DNA of 64,000 nt, taken from Paenibacillus elgii NBRC 100335 (GTDB lineage: Bacteria; Bacillota; Bacilli; Paenibacillales; NBRC-103111). The notes under the pieces were generated by a model. The model was not told where the DNA came from. It searched no databases and saw only the letters and a list, made by a program, of their open reading frames with translations. This document shows positions 46,110 to 53,508 of the stretch, in pieces. The position numbers and the translations under genes were made by a program. The stretch spans positions 1-64,000 of the forward strand of contig NZ_BIMB01000012.1 in the NCBI RefSeq assembly GCF_004000865.1, read 5' to 3'. Each line of letters begins with the position of its first letter. Within the stretch, counting starts at the first letter, position 1.

Positions 46110-47123
46110 GTGACTGTGACAATTTATGATGTAGCCAGAGAAGCAGGCGTTTCCATGGCAACCGTTTCCAGGGTTGTCAACAATAACCCGAACGTGAAGC
46201 CGCAGACGCGCAAGAAGGTGTTTGAGGCGATAGAGCGTTTAGGCTACCGTCCGAATGCCGTAGCAAGAGGCTTAGCCAGCAAGAAAACGACAACGGTCGG
46301 CGTGGTCATTCCCGATATTTCCAACTCGATCTTTTCCGAGGTTGCACGCGGCATCGAAGATATCGCGAATATGTATCACTACAATATTATTTTATCCAAT
46401 GCGGATAAGAAGAAGGAAAAAGAAATCCGCGTGATCAACACCTTGCTGGAGAAGCAAGTGGACGGACTGCTCTTTATGGGCGGGGCGATTACCGAGGAGC
46501 ACATTCAGGCGTTCAAGACGTCTTCGGTACCGGTGGTGCTGTGTGCGACGGCGGATGAACAGCGGACGATTCCTTCGGTCGATATCGACCATGAGAAGGC
46601 GGCTTTCGACGCCGTGAACGTGCTGCTGGAGAACGGACACCGCGATATCGCCATGATTTCGGGCACTTTGCAGGACCCGGCTAACGGTTACGCCCGTTAC
46701 CAAGGATACAAGAAAGCGCTCGAAGCCGCGAACATTCCGCTGCGCGAAGACCTTGTCCGCATCGGGAACTACCGCTATGAATCGGGCCTTGAAGTGACGA
46801 AGTACTTCTTGGAGCTGGACAACCGTCCTACGGCGATTTTTGCCGCAACGGACGAGATGGCGATCGGTGCGATTCACACGCTGCAGGATAACGGCTTGAA
46901 GGTTCCGGAAGATATGTCCGTCATCAGCGTGGACAACATTCGGATGGCTTCGATGGTTCGTCCGCTGCTGACAACGGTTGCTCAACCGATGTACGACATC
47001 GGTGCTGTGGCGATGCGCCTGTTGACCAAGCTGATGAATAAAGAAACGAAGGATGCTTCGGAGCTGTCGCAGGTTATTTTGCCGCATGAAGTGATTTATA
47101 GAAATTCGGTGGCTCATCGCTAA
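46110..47123 (+). CDS. ccpA: Catabolite control protein A
   Basis: 337 residues from the GTG at 46110, which has GGAGAG at 9 nt and gives an N-terminus like that of B. subtilis CcpA; ATGs at 46104 and 46095 are alternatives. [20 protein letters not shown], the hinge [24 protein letters not shown] and the C-terminal [19 protein letters not shown] are diagnostic over other LacI proteins. With HPr-Ser-P or Crh-Ser-P it binds cre sites. A near-perfect cre lies 5 kb away at acsA (51348-51362), and an HPr-like gene with the regulatory Ser is at 62001. Confidence 0.95.
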   Translation: MTVTIYDVAREAGVSMATVSRVVNNNPNVKPQTRKKVFEAIERLGYRPNAVARGLASKKTTTVGVVIPDISNSIFSEVARGIEDIANMYHYNIILSNADKKKEKEIRVINTLLEKQVDGLLFMGGAITEEHIQAFKTSSVPVVLCATADEQRTIPSVDIDHEKAAFDAVNVLLENGHRDIAMISGTLQDPANGYARYQGYKKALEAANIPLREDLVRIGNYRYESGLEVTKYFLELDNRPTAIFAATDEMAIGAIHTLQDNGLKVPEDMSVISVDNIRMASMVRPLLTTVAQPMYDIGAVAMRLLTKLMNKETKDASELSQVILPHEVIYRNSVAHR

Positions 47124-47141
47124 TATGAGCCACTTTCTTTT
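47109..47141 (+). terminator. Terminator of ccpA, overlapping its stop codon
   Basis: GTGGCTCAT (47109-47117) pairs perfectly with ATGAGCCAC (47125-47133); the TAA stop lies in the loop and TTTCTTTT follows. Confidence 0.75.
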
Positions 47142-47161
47142 GTAAAAAGGGGGATTCTGGA

Positions 47162-47863
47162 TTGACGTACGGTAAACTAGGCGTCATCGGCGCGATGAAG
47201 GAAGAAATCGAGCTGTTCCACGAGCATATGGAGCAGGTGCGGGAATCCGCGAAGGCGGGGATCACGTTCTACGAAGGCGTTTTCCACGGTAAAAGCATCG
47301 TTCTGTGCAAATCGGGCGTAGGCAAGGTAAATGCTGCCGTAACGACACAGATTTTGATCGATACCTGCGGCGTGGAAGCCGTAATCTTCACTGGAGTGGC
47401 AGGGGCGGTCGACCCGTCGCTGAACGTCGGCGATATCGTGGTGTCGACGGAGTGCCTTCAGCACGATATGGATGTAACAGCGCTTGGATTTCCGCGGGGG
47501 ACGATTCCTTACGAGGCGACGTCGGTTTTTGCCGCCGATACGGGACTGCGCAGCGCCGCGGCTGGAGCAAGCCGGGAGCTATTCGGAACGGTCAAGGAAG
47601 GACGGGTGCTTTCGGGCGACCAGTTTATCGCCAGCCGGGAGACGGTCCAATTGTTGCATAAGGAGCTTCAAGGCGCATGCGTCGAGATGGAGGGTGCGGC
47701 GGTCGCACAGGCTTGCTCCATGAACGGCATCCCGTTCGTCATCATCCGTTCCATGTCCGACAAGGCAGACGGATCGGCGCACGTCAATTTTGCGGAATTC
47801 ACCGTGCAGGCTTCCGAGAACTCATACCGTATTGTGGATCAGATTGTCAAGCGTCTGCCATAG
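47162..47863 (+). CDS. mtnN: 5'-methylthioadenosine/S-adenosylhomocysteine nucleosidase
   Basis: 233 residues, TTG start at 47162 behind AAGGGGG. GVIGAMKEEIELF, FTGVAGAVDPSLNVGDIVVS, SGDQFIAS, VEMEGAAVAQ and the catalytic Asp in RSMSDKADGSAHV are all there. It cleaves adenine from MTA and SAH, which removes inhibitors of methylation and feeds methionine salvage. Lies in a row with ccpA and glyQS but is separated from ccpA by a terminator. Confidence 0.95.
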   Translation: MTYGKLGVIGAMKEEIELFHEHMEQVRESAKAGITFYEGVFHGKSIVLCKSGVGKVNAAVTTQILIDTCGVEAVIFTGVAGAVDPSLNVGDIVVSTECLQHDMDVTALGFPRGTIPYEATSVFAADTGLRSAAAGASRELFGTVKEGRVLSGDQFIASRETVQLLHKELQGACVEMEGAAVAQACSMNGIPFVIIRSMSDKADGSAHVNFAEFTVQASENSYRIVDQIVKRLP

Positions 47864-47920
47864 GTCTGCCGGATACCGGAAACGGTCCAAACCAGAGAAG
47901 TAGAAGGAGAGAATATAACG

Positions 47921-49306
47921 ATGTCATCCGTAACGATGGAACAATTGGTCGCGTTGGCCAAGCACAGAGGCTTTATTTTCCCGGGCTCCGAAATTTACGG
48001 CGGTCTTGCCAACACGTGGGACTACGGTCCGCTTGGCGTTGAGCTGAAAAATAACATTAAGCGCGCCTGGTGGAAAAAGTTCATTCAGGAATCCCCGTAC
48101 AATGTCGGTCTCGACGCGGCTATTCTGATGAACCCTCAAGCTTGGGTCGCATCGGGCCATGTAGGCAACTTCAACGACCCGATGATCGACTGCAAGCAGT
48201 GTAAAGTGCGTCACCGCGCCGACAAATTGATTGAGAACGCCTTGGCGGAAAAAGGCATTGAAATGATCGTCGACGGCCTGTCGTTTGCCGAGATGGAGAA
48301 GCTGATCGCCGAGCATAAGATCGTTTGCCCGGACTGCGGAGCGTTGGATTACACCGAAATTCGCCAGTTTAACCTGATGTTCAAAACGTTCCAGGGCGTG
48401 ACTGAATCGAGCGCGAATGTCGTTTATATGCGTCCGGAGACGGCGCAGGGCATTTTCGTCAATTTTAAGAACGTACAGCGCACCATGCGCAAAAAGCTGC
48501 CGTTCGGCATCGGCCAAATCGGCAAAAGCTTCCGGAACGAAATTACGCCGGGGAACTTCACTTTCCGTACGCGCGAGTTTGAACAAATGGAGCTTGAATT
48601 TTTCTGCAAGCCGGGTGAAGACCTGCAATGGTTCGAATACTGGCGTTCGTTCTGCCGCGACTGGCTCTTGAGCCTCGGTATCACGGAAGCGAACATGCGT
48701 TTGCGCGACCATTCGGACGACGAACTGTCCCATTATTCCAATGCGACGACGGATATCGAATACAAATTCCCGTTCGGCTGGGGCGAGCTGTGGGGCATCG
48801 CCGACCGCACGGATTACGATTTGAAGCAGCACATGACGCATTCCGGCGAAGATTTCAACTATATCGAGCCGGAAACGAACGAGCGCTATATTCCGTACTG
48901 CATCGAGCCGTCGTTGGGTGCAGACCGGGTAACACTGGCGTTTCTGATCGACGCGTTCGAGGAGCAGAAGCTGGAAGGCGACGACAGCCGGACGGTATTG
49001 CATCTGCATCCGGCGCTGGCGCCTTATAAAGCGGCGATTTTCCCGCTGTCCAAAAAGCTTTCCGACGGAGCCAACCAAGTATTTGCCGATCTGGCGAAGC
49101 ACTTCCTGGTCGACTACGACGAGGCCGGTTCGATCGGCAAGCGTTACCGCCGTCATGACGAGATCGGTACGCCGTTCTGCATTACGTATGACTTCGAATC
49201 GGAGCAGGACGGTCAAGTGACCGTTCGCGACCGCGATACGATGGAGCAGACGCGGATGCCGATCAGCGAGCTCAAAGCGTTTATCGAGTCGAAAGTGCAG
49301 TTCTAA
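47921..49306 (+). CDS. glyQS: Glycyl-tRNA synthetase, single-chain dimeric type
   Basis: 461 residues, normal for the homodimeric class II enzyme. Motif 2 and 3 regions are clear ([29 protein letters not shown]), as are [12 protein letters not shown] and the [19 protein letters not shown]-terminus. AAGGAGAG precedes the ATG. No glycine T-box was found in the 57-base gap upstream. Charges tRNA-Gly in the cytoplasm. Confidence 0.96.
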   Translation: MSSVTMEQLVALAKHRGFIFPGSEIYGGLANTWDYGPLGVELKNNIKRAWWKKFIQESPYNVGLDAAILMNPQAWVASGHVGNFNDPMIDCKQCKVRHRADKLIENALAEKGIEMIVDGLSFAEMEKLIAEHKIVCPDCGALDYTEIRQFNLMFKTFQGVTESSANVVYMRPETAQGIFVNFKNVQRTMRKKLPFGIGQIGKSFRNEITPGNFTFRTREFEQMELEFFCKPGEDLQWFEYWRSFCRDWLLSLGITEANMRLRDHSDDELSHYSNATTDIEYKFPFGWGELWGIADRTDYDLKQHMTHSGEDFNYIEPETNERYIPYCIEPSLGADRVTLAFLIDAFEEQKLEGDDSRTVLHLHPALAPYKAAIFPLSKKLSDGANQVFADLAKHFLVDYDEAGSIGKRYRRHDEIGTPFCITYDFESEQDGQVTVRDRDTMEQTRMPISELKAFIESKVQF

Positions 49307-49320
49307 TCTTCAAAATACGA

Positions 49321-49356
49321 AACAGCCCGCGCCAATACGGCAGCGGGCTGTTTGCA
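49321..49356. terminator. Terminator between convergent glyQS and acuC
   Basis: AACAGCCCGC (49321-49330) pairs perfectly with GCGGGCTGTT (49343-49352). Short T-runs flank it on both strands, so it may work in both directions. Confidence 0.7.
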
Positions 49357-49425
49357 TCTTCGTAGAACGAACCAGGGTACTTGTACGGCAGTTGTGCAGC
49401 AAAAACTGCGCTGTAAGTCAAAGGA

Positions 49426-50604
49426 TTAGGCCAAATAAAGCGAGGCAATTTCTTTGGTGTGCCGGTTTTTCTCGGTAATTTCCCGCCGCCTCGGAATCGG
49501 GTCCCAAGTGTGAACCGCGTCCAGCCACGTAGTTGGAAGCGCTTCACCATAATGGGGCTGCCATTTCGCTACCCAGTCGGCCGGCAGGGCCATCTCCGGG
49601 TTCTGTTCTAGCTGCAGGAGCAGGGGATGCTCGCTCATTTCCAGCCAGAGGAGGCTCCAGGCTCTCGGGACGACGCGCCAAATATCGTAGCCTCCGCCGC
49701 CGAGCGCTACCCACCGGCCTTGGCAGTGTTCATGTGCGAGTCGGTGGATGATGCGCGGCATCGCCCGGTAAATTTCCATGCTGCAGTGAATATGAGCCAG
49801 CGGATCGTAGGCATGGGCATCGCAGCCGTGCTGGGAAACGATAAGATCCGGCTTAAACTGCGCCGCCGTCTTGATAAGCACCTCCTCAAAGCATTCCAAC
49901 CACGATTCGTCCTCGGTAAAGGGCTCCATCGGCACGTTGATCGTCGTTCCGAAGCCCGTCCCGTCTCCGCGCTCGCTCACCGCTCCCGTACCGGGAAACA
50001 AATATTTGCCCGTTTCATGAATCGAGAACGTACAGGTGTCCGGGTCGGTGTAGAAGCTCCATTGAACGCCGTCGCCGTGATGCACGTCGGTATCGATGTA
50101 CAGGACGCGCACGCCATACTTGCTCTTGGCATGCGCGATGGCTACGGCTGCATCGTTGTAGACACAAAAGCCGGCTCCTTTATGCGGCATGGCATGGTGC
50201 AGCCCGCCTCCCAAATGCAGCGCGTGCCCGGCTTCTCCGCCGAGCACGGCATCGACCGCCCGAATCGAGCCTCCGACCAAAATGGACGTGGCCTCGTGCA
50301 TTCCCGGGAAAAAGGGCGTATCTTCCGTATCCAGCCCGTATTTTCCTGCCTGATGCATCCACTCATCCGTCGGCTGGTCGGCGCTTAATGCCTTGACGGC
50401 ATTGACATATTCCTGTGAATGCACCGAGCAAAGCTGCGTTTCGTCGGCCGGCATCGGCCGGATTAAGCTGTCGCCGGATAACGCTTTCGCCTTACGCAGC
50501 AGGTCGACCGTCAGCACCAGTCTTTGCTGATTAAACGGGTGACTGTCGTTGAACTTGTAGGCGACTTCATTCTCGTCGTAAACAAACAAAGCTTTTGCAC
50601 TCAT
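49426..50604 (-). CDS. acuC: Acetoin utilization protein AcuC, class I HDAC-like deacetylase
   Basis: 392 residues. Zinc-dependent deacetylase motifs: HLGGGLHHAMPHKGAGFCVYND and LYIDTDVHHGDGVQ, with DLIVSQHGCDAHAYDPL further on. In B. subtilis AcuC removes the acetyl group that AcuA places on AcsA, keeping acetyl-CoA synthetase active. Here acuA lies directly upstream with a 16-base gap, and acsA is divergent. The acuB gene that separates them in B. subtilis is absent. Confidence 0.93.
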   Translation of the reverse strand: MSAKALFVYDENEVAYKFNDSHPFNQQRLVLTVDLLRKAKALSGDSLIRPMPADETQLCSVHSQEYVNAVKALSADQPTDEWMHQAGKYGLDTEDTPFFPGMHEATSILVGGSIRAVDAVLGGEAGHALHLGGGLHHAMPHKGAGFCVYNDAAVAIAHAKSKYGVRVLYIDTDVHHGDGVQWSFYTDPDTCTFSIHETGKYLFPGTGAVSERGDGTGFGTTINVPMEPFTEDESWLECFEEVLIKTAAQFKPDLIVSQHGCDAHAYDPLAHIHCSMEIYRAMPRIIHRLAHEHCQGRWVALGGGGYDIWRVVPRAWSLLWLEMSEHPLLLQLEQNPEMALPADWVAKWQPHYGEALPTTWLDAVHTWDPIPRRREITEKNRHTKEIASLYLA

Positions 50605-50620
50605 GCTATTCGCGCTCCCA

Positions 50621-51253
50621 TCAGTACATAAACCGCTGCCGGAATCGGACCCGGTCGAATTGCTCCACGGAAGACAGCGGCACGTTTTTGCCGATACGTA
50701 CCATCAAGCAGTTGGCCGGATGAGAGCAGATTTCCGGATCGTCGGTAGCATACCAGACCATATCGACACTTTTCATCAGCTTCTCCATCATATCCCGGTA
50801 CTGCCAAACGGTAAGTCCGCTTTTTTCCAAGTCCCAATGCCAGTAATATTCGGTCGTAAACGTGATGACATTCTCAAGCTGTCCGTCTTCAAAGGCTAGT
50901 CGGATCAGCTTCTTGCCAAGGCCAAGCCCCCGATAGTCGTCCGCCACCTCGATCGCGCCCAGCTCGACCAAGTCCTCCATATTTCCTTCCGACCAGCGTT
51001 CCATCTCATCGGGGTAATGGAATGTGACGTAGCCGACAATCTGCGTCGAAATCCTCGCCAGAACGATTCGTCCCTCCGGCAGCCCGGCAATTTCGACAAG
51101 CGCCTCGAACTGCTCTTTGGGCCTTCGGAACGCATCCAGATCCGGATGCATCGAATAGTCGCGGAGCTGTTCAGGCGGCACGGGGCCCTCCAGAATGATT
51201 TCGCCGTTCTGATACGGAATAACTTGGGAATGATACAATTTAACATGCTCCAT
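50621..51253 (-). CDS. acuA: Acetoin utilization protein AcuA, GNAT protein acetyltransferase
   Basis: 210 residues. GNAT core with the acetyl-CoA loop VADDYRGLGLGKKLI and the downstream FTTEYYWHWDLEKSGL segment typical of AcuA. It acetylates the active-site Lys of AcsA (here in the KTRSGKIMRR motif of the divergent gene) and switches it off. First gene of the leftward acuA-acuC pair, GGGAG upstream. Confidence 0.92.
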   Translation of the reverse strand: MEHVKLYHSQVIPYQNGEIILEGPVPPEQLRDYSMHPDLDAFRRPKEQFEALVEIAGLPEGRIVLARISTQIVGYVTFHYPDEMERWSEGNMEDLVELGAIEVADDYRGLGLGKKLIRLAFEDGQLENVITFTTEYYWHWDLEKSGLTVWQYRDMMEKLMKSVDMVWYATDDPEICSHPANCLMVRIGKNVPLSSVEQFDRVRFRQRFMY

Positions 51254-51327
51254 CTGCGGCGATTCACTCCCTTCCAGAACTTCAACTTAAGAATAACAAA
51301 AAAATAGTCGGATAAAAAGTGTTGTGG

Positions 51328-51362
51328 TATAATATGTTTTAGTGCGTATGAAAGCGTTTCAT
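51328..51362 (+). promoter_or_regulatory. acsA promoter with a cre (CcpA-binding) site
   Basis: Extended -10 TGGTATAAT (TATAAT at 51328-51333; the -35 is poor). ATGAAAGCGTTTCAT at 51348-51362 has symmetric arms around GCG and fits the cre consensus TGWAANCGNTNWCA. Placed just downstream of the likely start point, CcpA should block transcription when glucose is present. Confidence 0.85.
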
Positions 51363-51400
51363 CAAAGTGAAAAAAAGAGAGCTTTGGGGAGGAAATGGTC

Positions 51401-53125
51401 ATGGATCATACGAATGTCGAAATCATTGCACCCGTAGCAACATCGCCCAACATGAAAAACTACGAGGAAGAACGCGCCCAATTTCAATGGGCGGATATCG
51501 AGAAAGCATTCTCATGGTCCCAAACCGGTAAGGTGAACATCGCTTATGAAGCGATTGACCGCCACGCCGATTCGCAGCGCGGAGACAAGATCGCTCTGTA
51601 CTACAGCGATGACCGCCGAGATGAAAAGTATACGTTCAAGGAAATGAAAGCCCAGTCCAACCGGTTCGGCAATATTCTGCGCAAGCTTGGCGTGGCGAAA
51701 GGCGACCGGGTCTTCATCTTCATGCCGCGTTCGCCAGAGCTTTACTTTGCCTTGTTCGGCACGATCAAAGTCGGAGCCGTGGTCGGTCCGTTGTTCGAAG
51801 CGTTTATGGAGACGGCCGTCAAGGATCGTCTGGAGGACAGTGAGGCGGTGGCGATCATTACGACACCTTCGCAGCTTTCGCGTGTGCCCGTTGAAGACCT
51901 CCCGCATTTGAAGCATGTGATCTTGGTCGGAGAAGATCTGTCATTATCCGAAGGCCAAGTCGATTATTATAAAGAAATGGCCACCGCTTCCGAAGAGCTC
52001 GAGATCGAGTGGGTGGACCGCGAAGACGGATTGATCATTCACTATACATCCGGTTCAACGGGCAGGCCGAAAGGCGTGTTCCACGTCCATAACGCCATGC
52101 TGCAGCATTATTATACCGGGCGTGTCGTACTGGATCTTCAGGAGCAGGACATTTATTGGTGTACGGCGGACCCGGGCTGGGTCACCGGAACGTCTTACGG
52201 TATTTTTGCGCCGTGGCTCAACGGTGCAACCAATGTCATCCGCGGGGGCCGCTTCTCTCCGCAGAACTGGTACGGTACGATCGAGAAATACAAGGTCACG
52301 GTGTGGTACAGCGCACCGACGGCGTTCCGCATGCTGATGGGCGCTGGCGACGATACGGTGAACCAGTTTGATCTGAGCTCCCTCCGTCACGTGCTCAGCG
52401 TAGGCGAACCGCTGAACCCGGAAGTCGTCCGCTGGGGACTGAAGGTGTACAATCAACGCATTCACGATACGTGGTGGATGACGGAGACAGGCGGACATCT
52501 CATCTGTAACTATCCGAGCATGGCGATTCGTCCGGGCTCGATGGGCAAGCCGATTCCAGGCGTCGAAGCGGCGATCATCGACGATGCAGGGAATGTGCTG
52601 CCGCCGTTCCGCATGGGCAATCTGGCGATCAAGACGCCATGGCCGTCGATGATGCGCAAAATTTGGAACAATCCGGCGAAATATGAAGAGTATTTCCGGA
52701 TTGCGGGCTGGTACATTTCCGGCGACTCCGCTTATATGGACGAGGACGGCTACTTCTGGTTCCAGGGCCGCGTCGACGACGTCATCAATACGGCCGGGGA
52801 ACGGGTAGGTCCGTTCGAGGTAGAGAGCAAGCTGGTAGAGCATCCGGCGGTTGCGGAAGCGGGGGTTATCGGCAAGCCGGACCCGATGCGCGGCGAGATC
52901 ATCAAAGCGTTCATTGCCCTGCGTGAAGGCTATACGCCGTCCGAAGAGCTTAAAACGGATATTTCCAAGTTCGTCAAAGAAGGCTTGTCCGCCCACGCAG
53001 CGCCGCGTGAGATCGAATTCAAAGACAAGCTGCCAAAAACCCGCAGCGGCAAAATTATGCGCCGCGTGCTGAAAGCATGGGAGCTTAATTTGCCGACAGG
53101 CGACTTGTCGACCATCGAGGACTAA
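51401..53125 (+). CDS. acsA: Acetyl-coenzyme A synthetase
   Basis: 574 residues from the ATG at 51401, 8 nt after GGGGAGG; the ATG at 51395 is too close to it. AMP-forming motifs: YTSGSTGRPKG, WMTETGGHLIC, and KTRSGKIMRRVLKA, whose Lys is the known acetylation target of AcuA. It converts acetate, ATP and CoA to acetyl-CoA. Divergent acuA and acuC encode its likely regulators by acetylation and deacetylation, and the cre site adds glucose repression. Confidence 0.95.
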   Translation: MDHTNVEIIAPVATSPNMKNYEEERAQFQWADIEKAFSWSQTGKVNIAYEAIDRHADSQRGDKIALYYSDDRRDEKYTFKEMKAQSNRFGNILRKLGVAKGDRVFIFMPRSPELYFALFGTIKVGAVVGPLFEAFMETAVKDRLEDSEAVAIITTPSQLSRVPVEDLPHLKHVILVGEDLSLSEGQVDYYKEMATASEELEIEWVDREDGLIIHYTSGSTGRPKGVFHVHNAMLQHYYTGRVVLDLQEQDIYWCTADPGWVTGTSYGIFAPWLNGATNVIRGGRFSPQNWYGTIEKYKVTVWYSAPTAFRMLMGAGDDTVNQFDLSSLRHVLSVGEPLNPEVVRWGLKVYNQRIHDTWWMTETGGHLICNYPSMAIRPGSMGKPIPGVEAAIIDDAGNVLPPFRMGNLAIKTPWPSMMRKIWNNPAKYEEYFRIAGWYISGDSAYMDEDGYFWFQGRVDDVINTAGERVGPFEVESKLVEHPAVAEAGVIGKPDPMRGEIIKAFIALREGYTPSEELKTDISKFVKEGLSAHAAPREIEFKDKLPKTRSGKIMRRVLKAWELNLPTGDLSTIED

Positions 53126-53168
53126 GATGCTCGTCCGACATTATTTATATTAGTTCAACAGGGAAGAG

Positions 53169-53211
53169 GGAGGATTTCTGCTGCTTCAAGTGGCGGAGGT
53201 CCTCCTTTTTT
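53169..53211 (+). terminator. Terminator of acsA
   Basis: GGAGGA (53169-53174) with TCCTCC (53200-53205), or the compact GGAGG/CCTCC at 53195-53205, followed by TTTTTT. Confidence 0.7.
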
Positions 53212-53216
53212 ATTAT

Positions 53217-53257
53217 TAAAAAAAAGGGATACGAACCGAGCAATCGGTCGTATCCCT
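53217..53257 (-). terminator. Outward terminator hairpin, left member of a matched pair
   Basis: AGGGATACGA (53225-53234) pairs with TCGTATCCCT (53248-53257); an inner CCGA-GCAA-TCGG caps it. On the - strand it is followed by eight T residues, so it ends transcripts coming leftward from the penicillin-binding protein gene. Confidence 0.8.
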
Positions 53258-53280
53258 CATAGTGTTGAGAAATCCTTGAT

Positions 53281-53436
53281 GTAGAAAATCTCAGACCAAT
53301 AGAGGTGGGGTATGTCCCGTAAGAGTTTACGTCCGCCTTTGAAACCCGTGAAAATACCGCTAATTCTAATCAATTCACGGGTTTCAAGAGCGGCTGGAGG
53401 GACATACCCTACCGGCATATGCAGAGATTTTTCTAC
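53281..53436 (-). repeat. Nested palindromic element, copy 2 of a two-member family
   Basis: Stems on the + strand: GTAGAAAATCTC (53281-53292) with GAGATTTTTCTAC (53424-53436); GGTGGGGTATGTCCC (53304-53318) with GGGACATACCCTACC (53399-53413), one mismatch; TTGAAACCCGTGAA (53339-53352) with TTCACGGGTTTCAA (53374-53387). Read on the - strand it aligns with the element at 32576-32720: identical CGCTCTTGAAA and TTTCAAAGGCG blocks, the same 11- and 20-nt linkers and the same 21-nt loop. It lies between the pair of terminator hairpins in the 383-base gap after acsA. Confidence 0.8.
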
Positions 53437-53461
53437 GCGAAGCGTGTCCCTCAACAAACCA

Positions 53462-53500
53462 AGGGATACGAGCCGCACAAGCGGTCCGTATCCCTTTTTT
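53462..53500 (+). terminator. Outward terminator hairpin, right member of the matched pair
   Basis: AGGGATACG (53462-53470) pairs with CGTATCCCT (53487-53495), inner CCGC-ACAA-GCGG, then TTTTTT on the + strand. It matches the left hairpin closely except for paired changes in the inner stem. Confidence 0.8.
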
Positions 53501-53508
53501 CACTGCTG

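Noticed and set aside
47864-47920. Glycine T-box before glyQS
   Set aside because: The gap is only 57 bases and has no GGGTGGTACC-type box.
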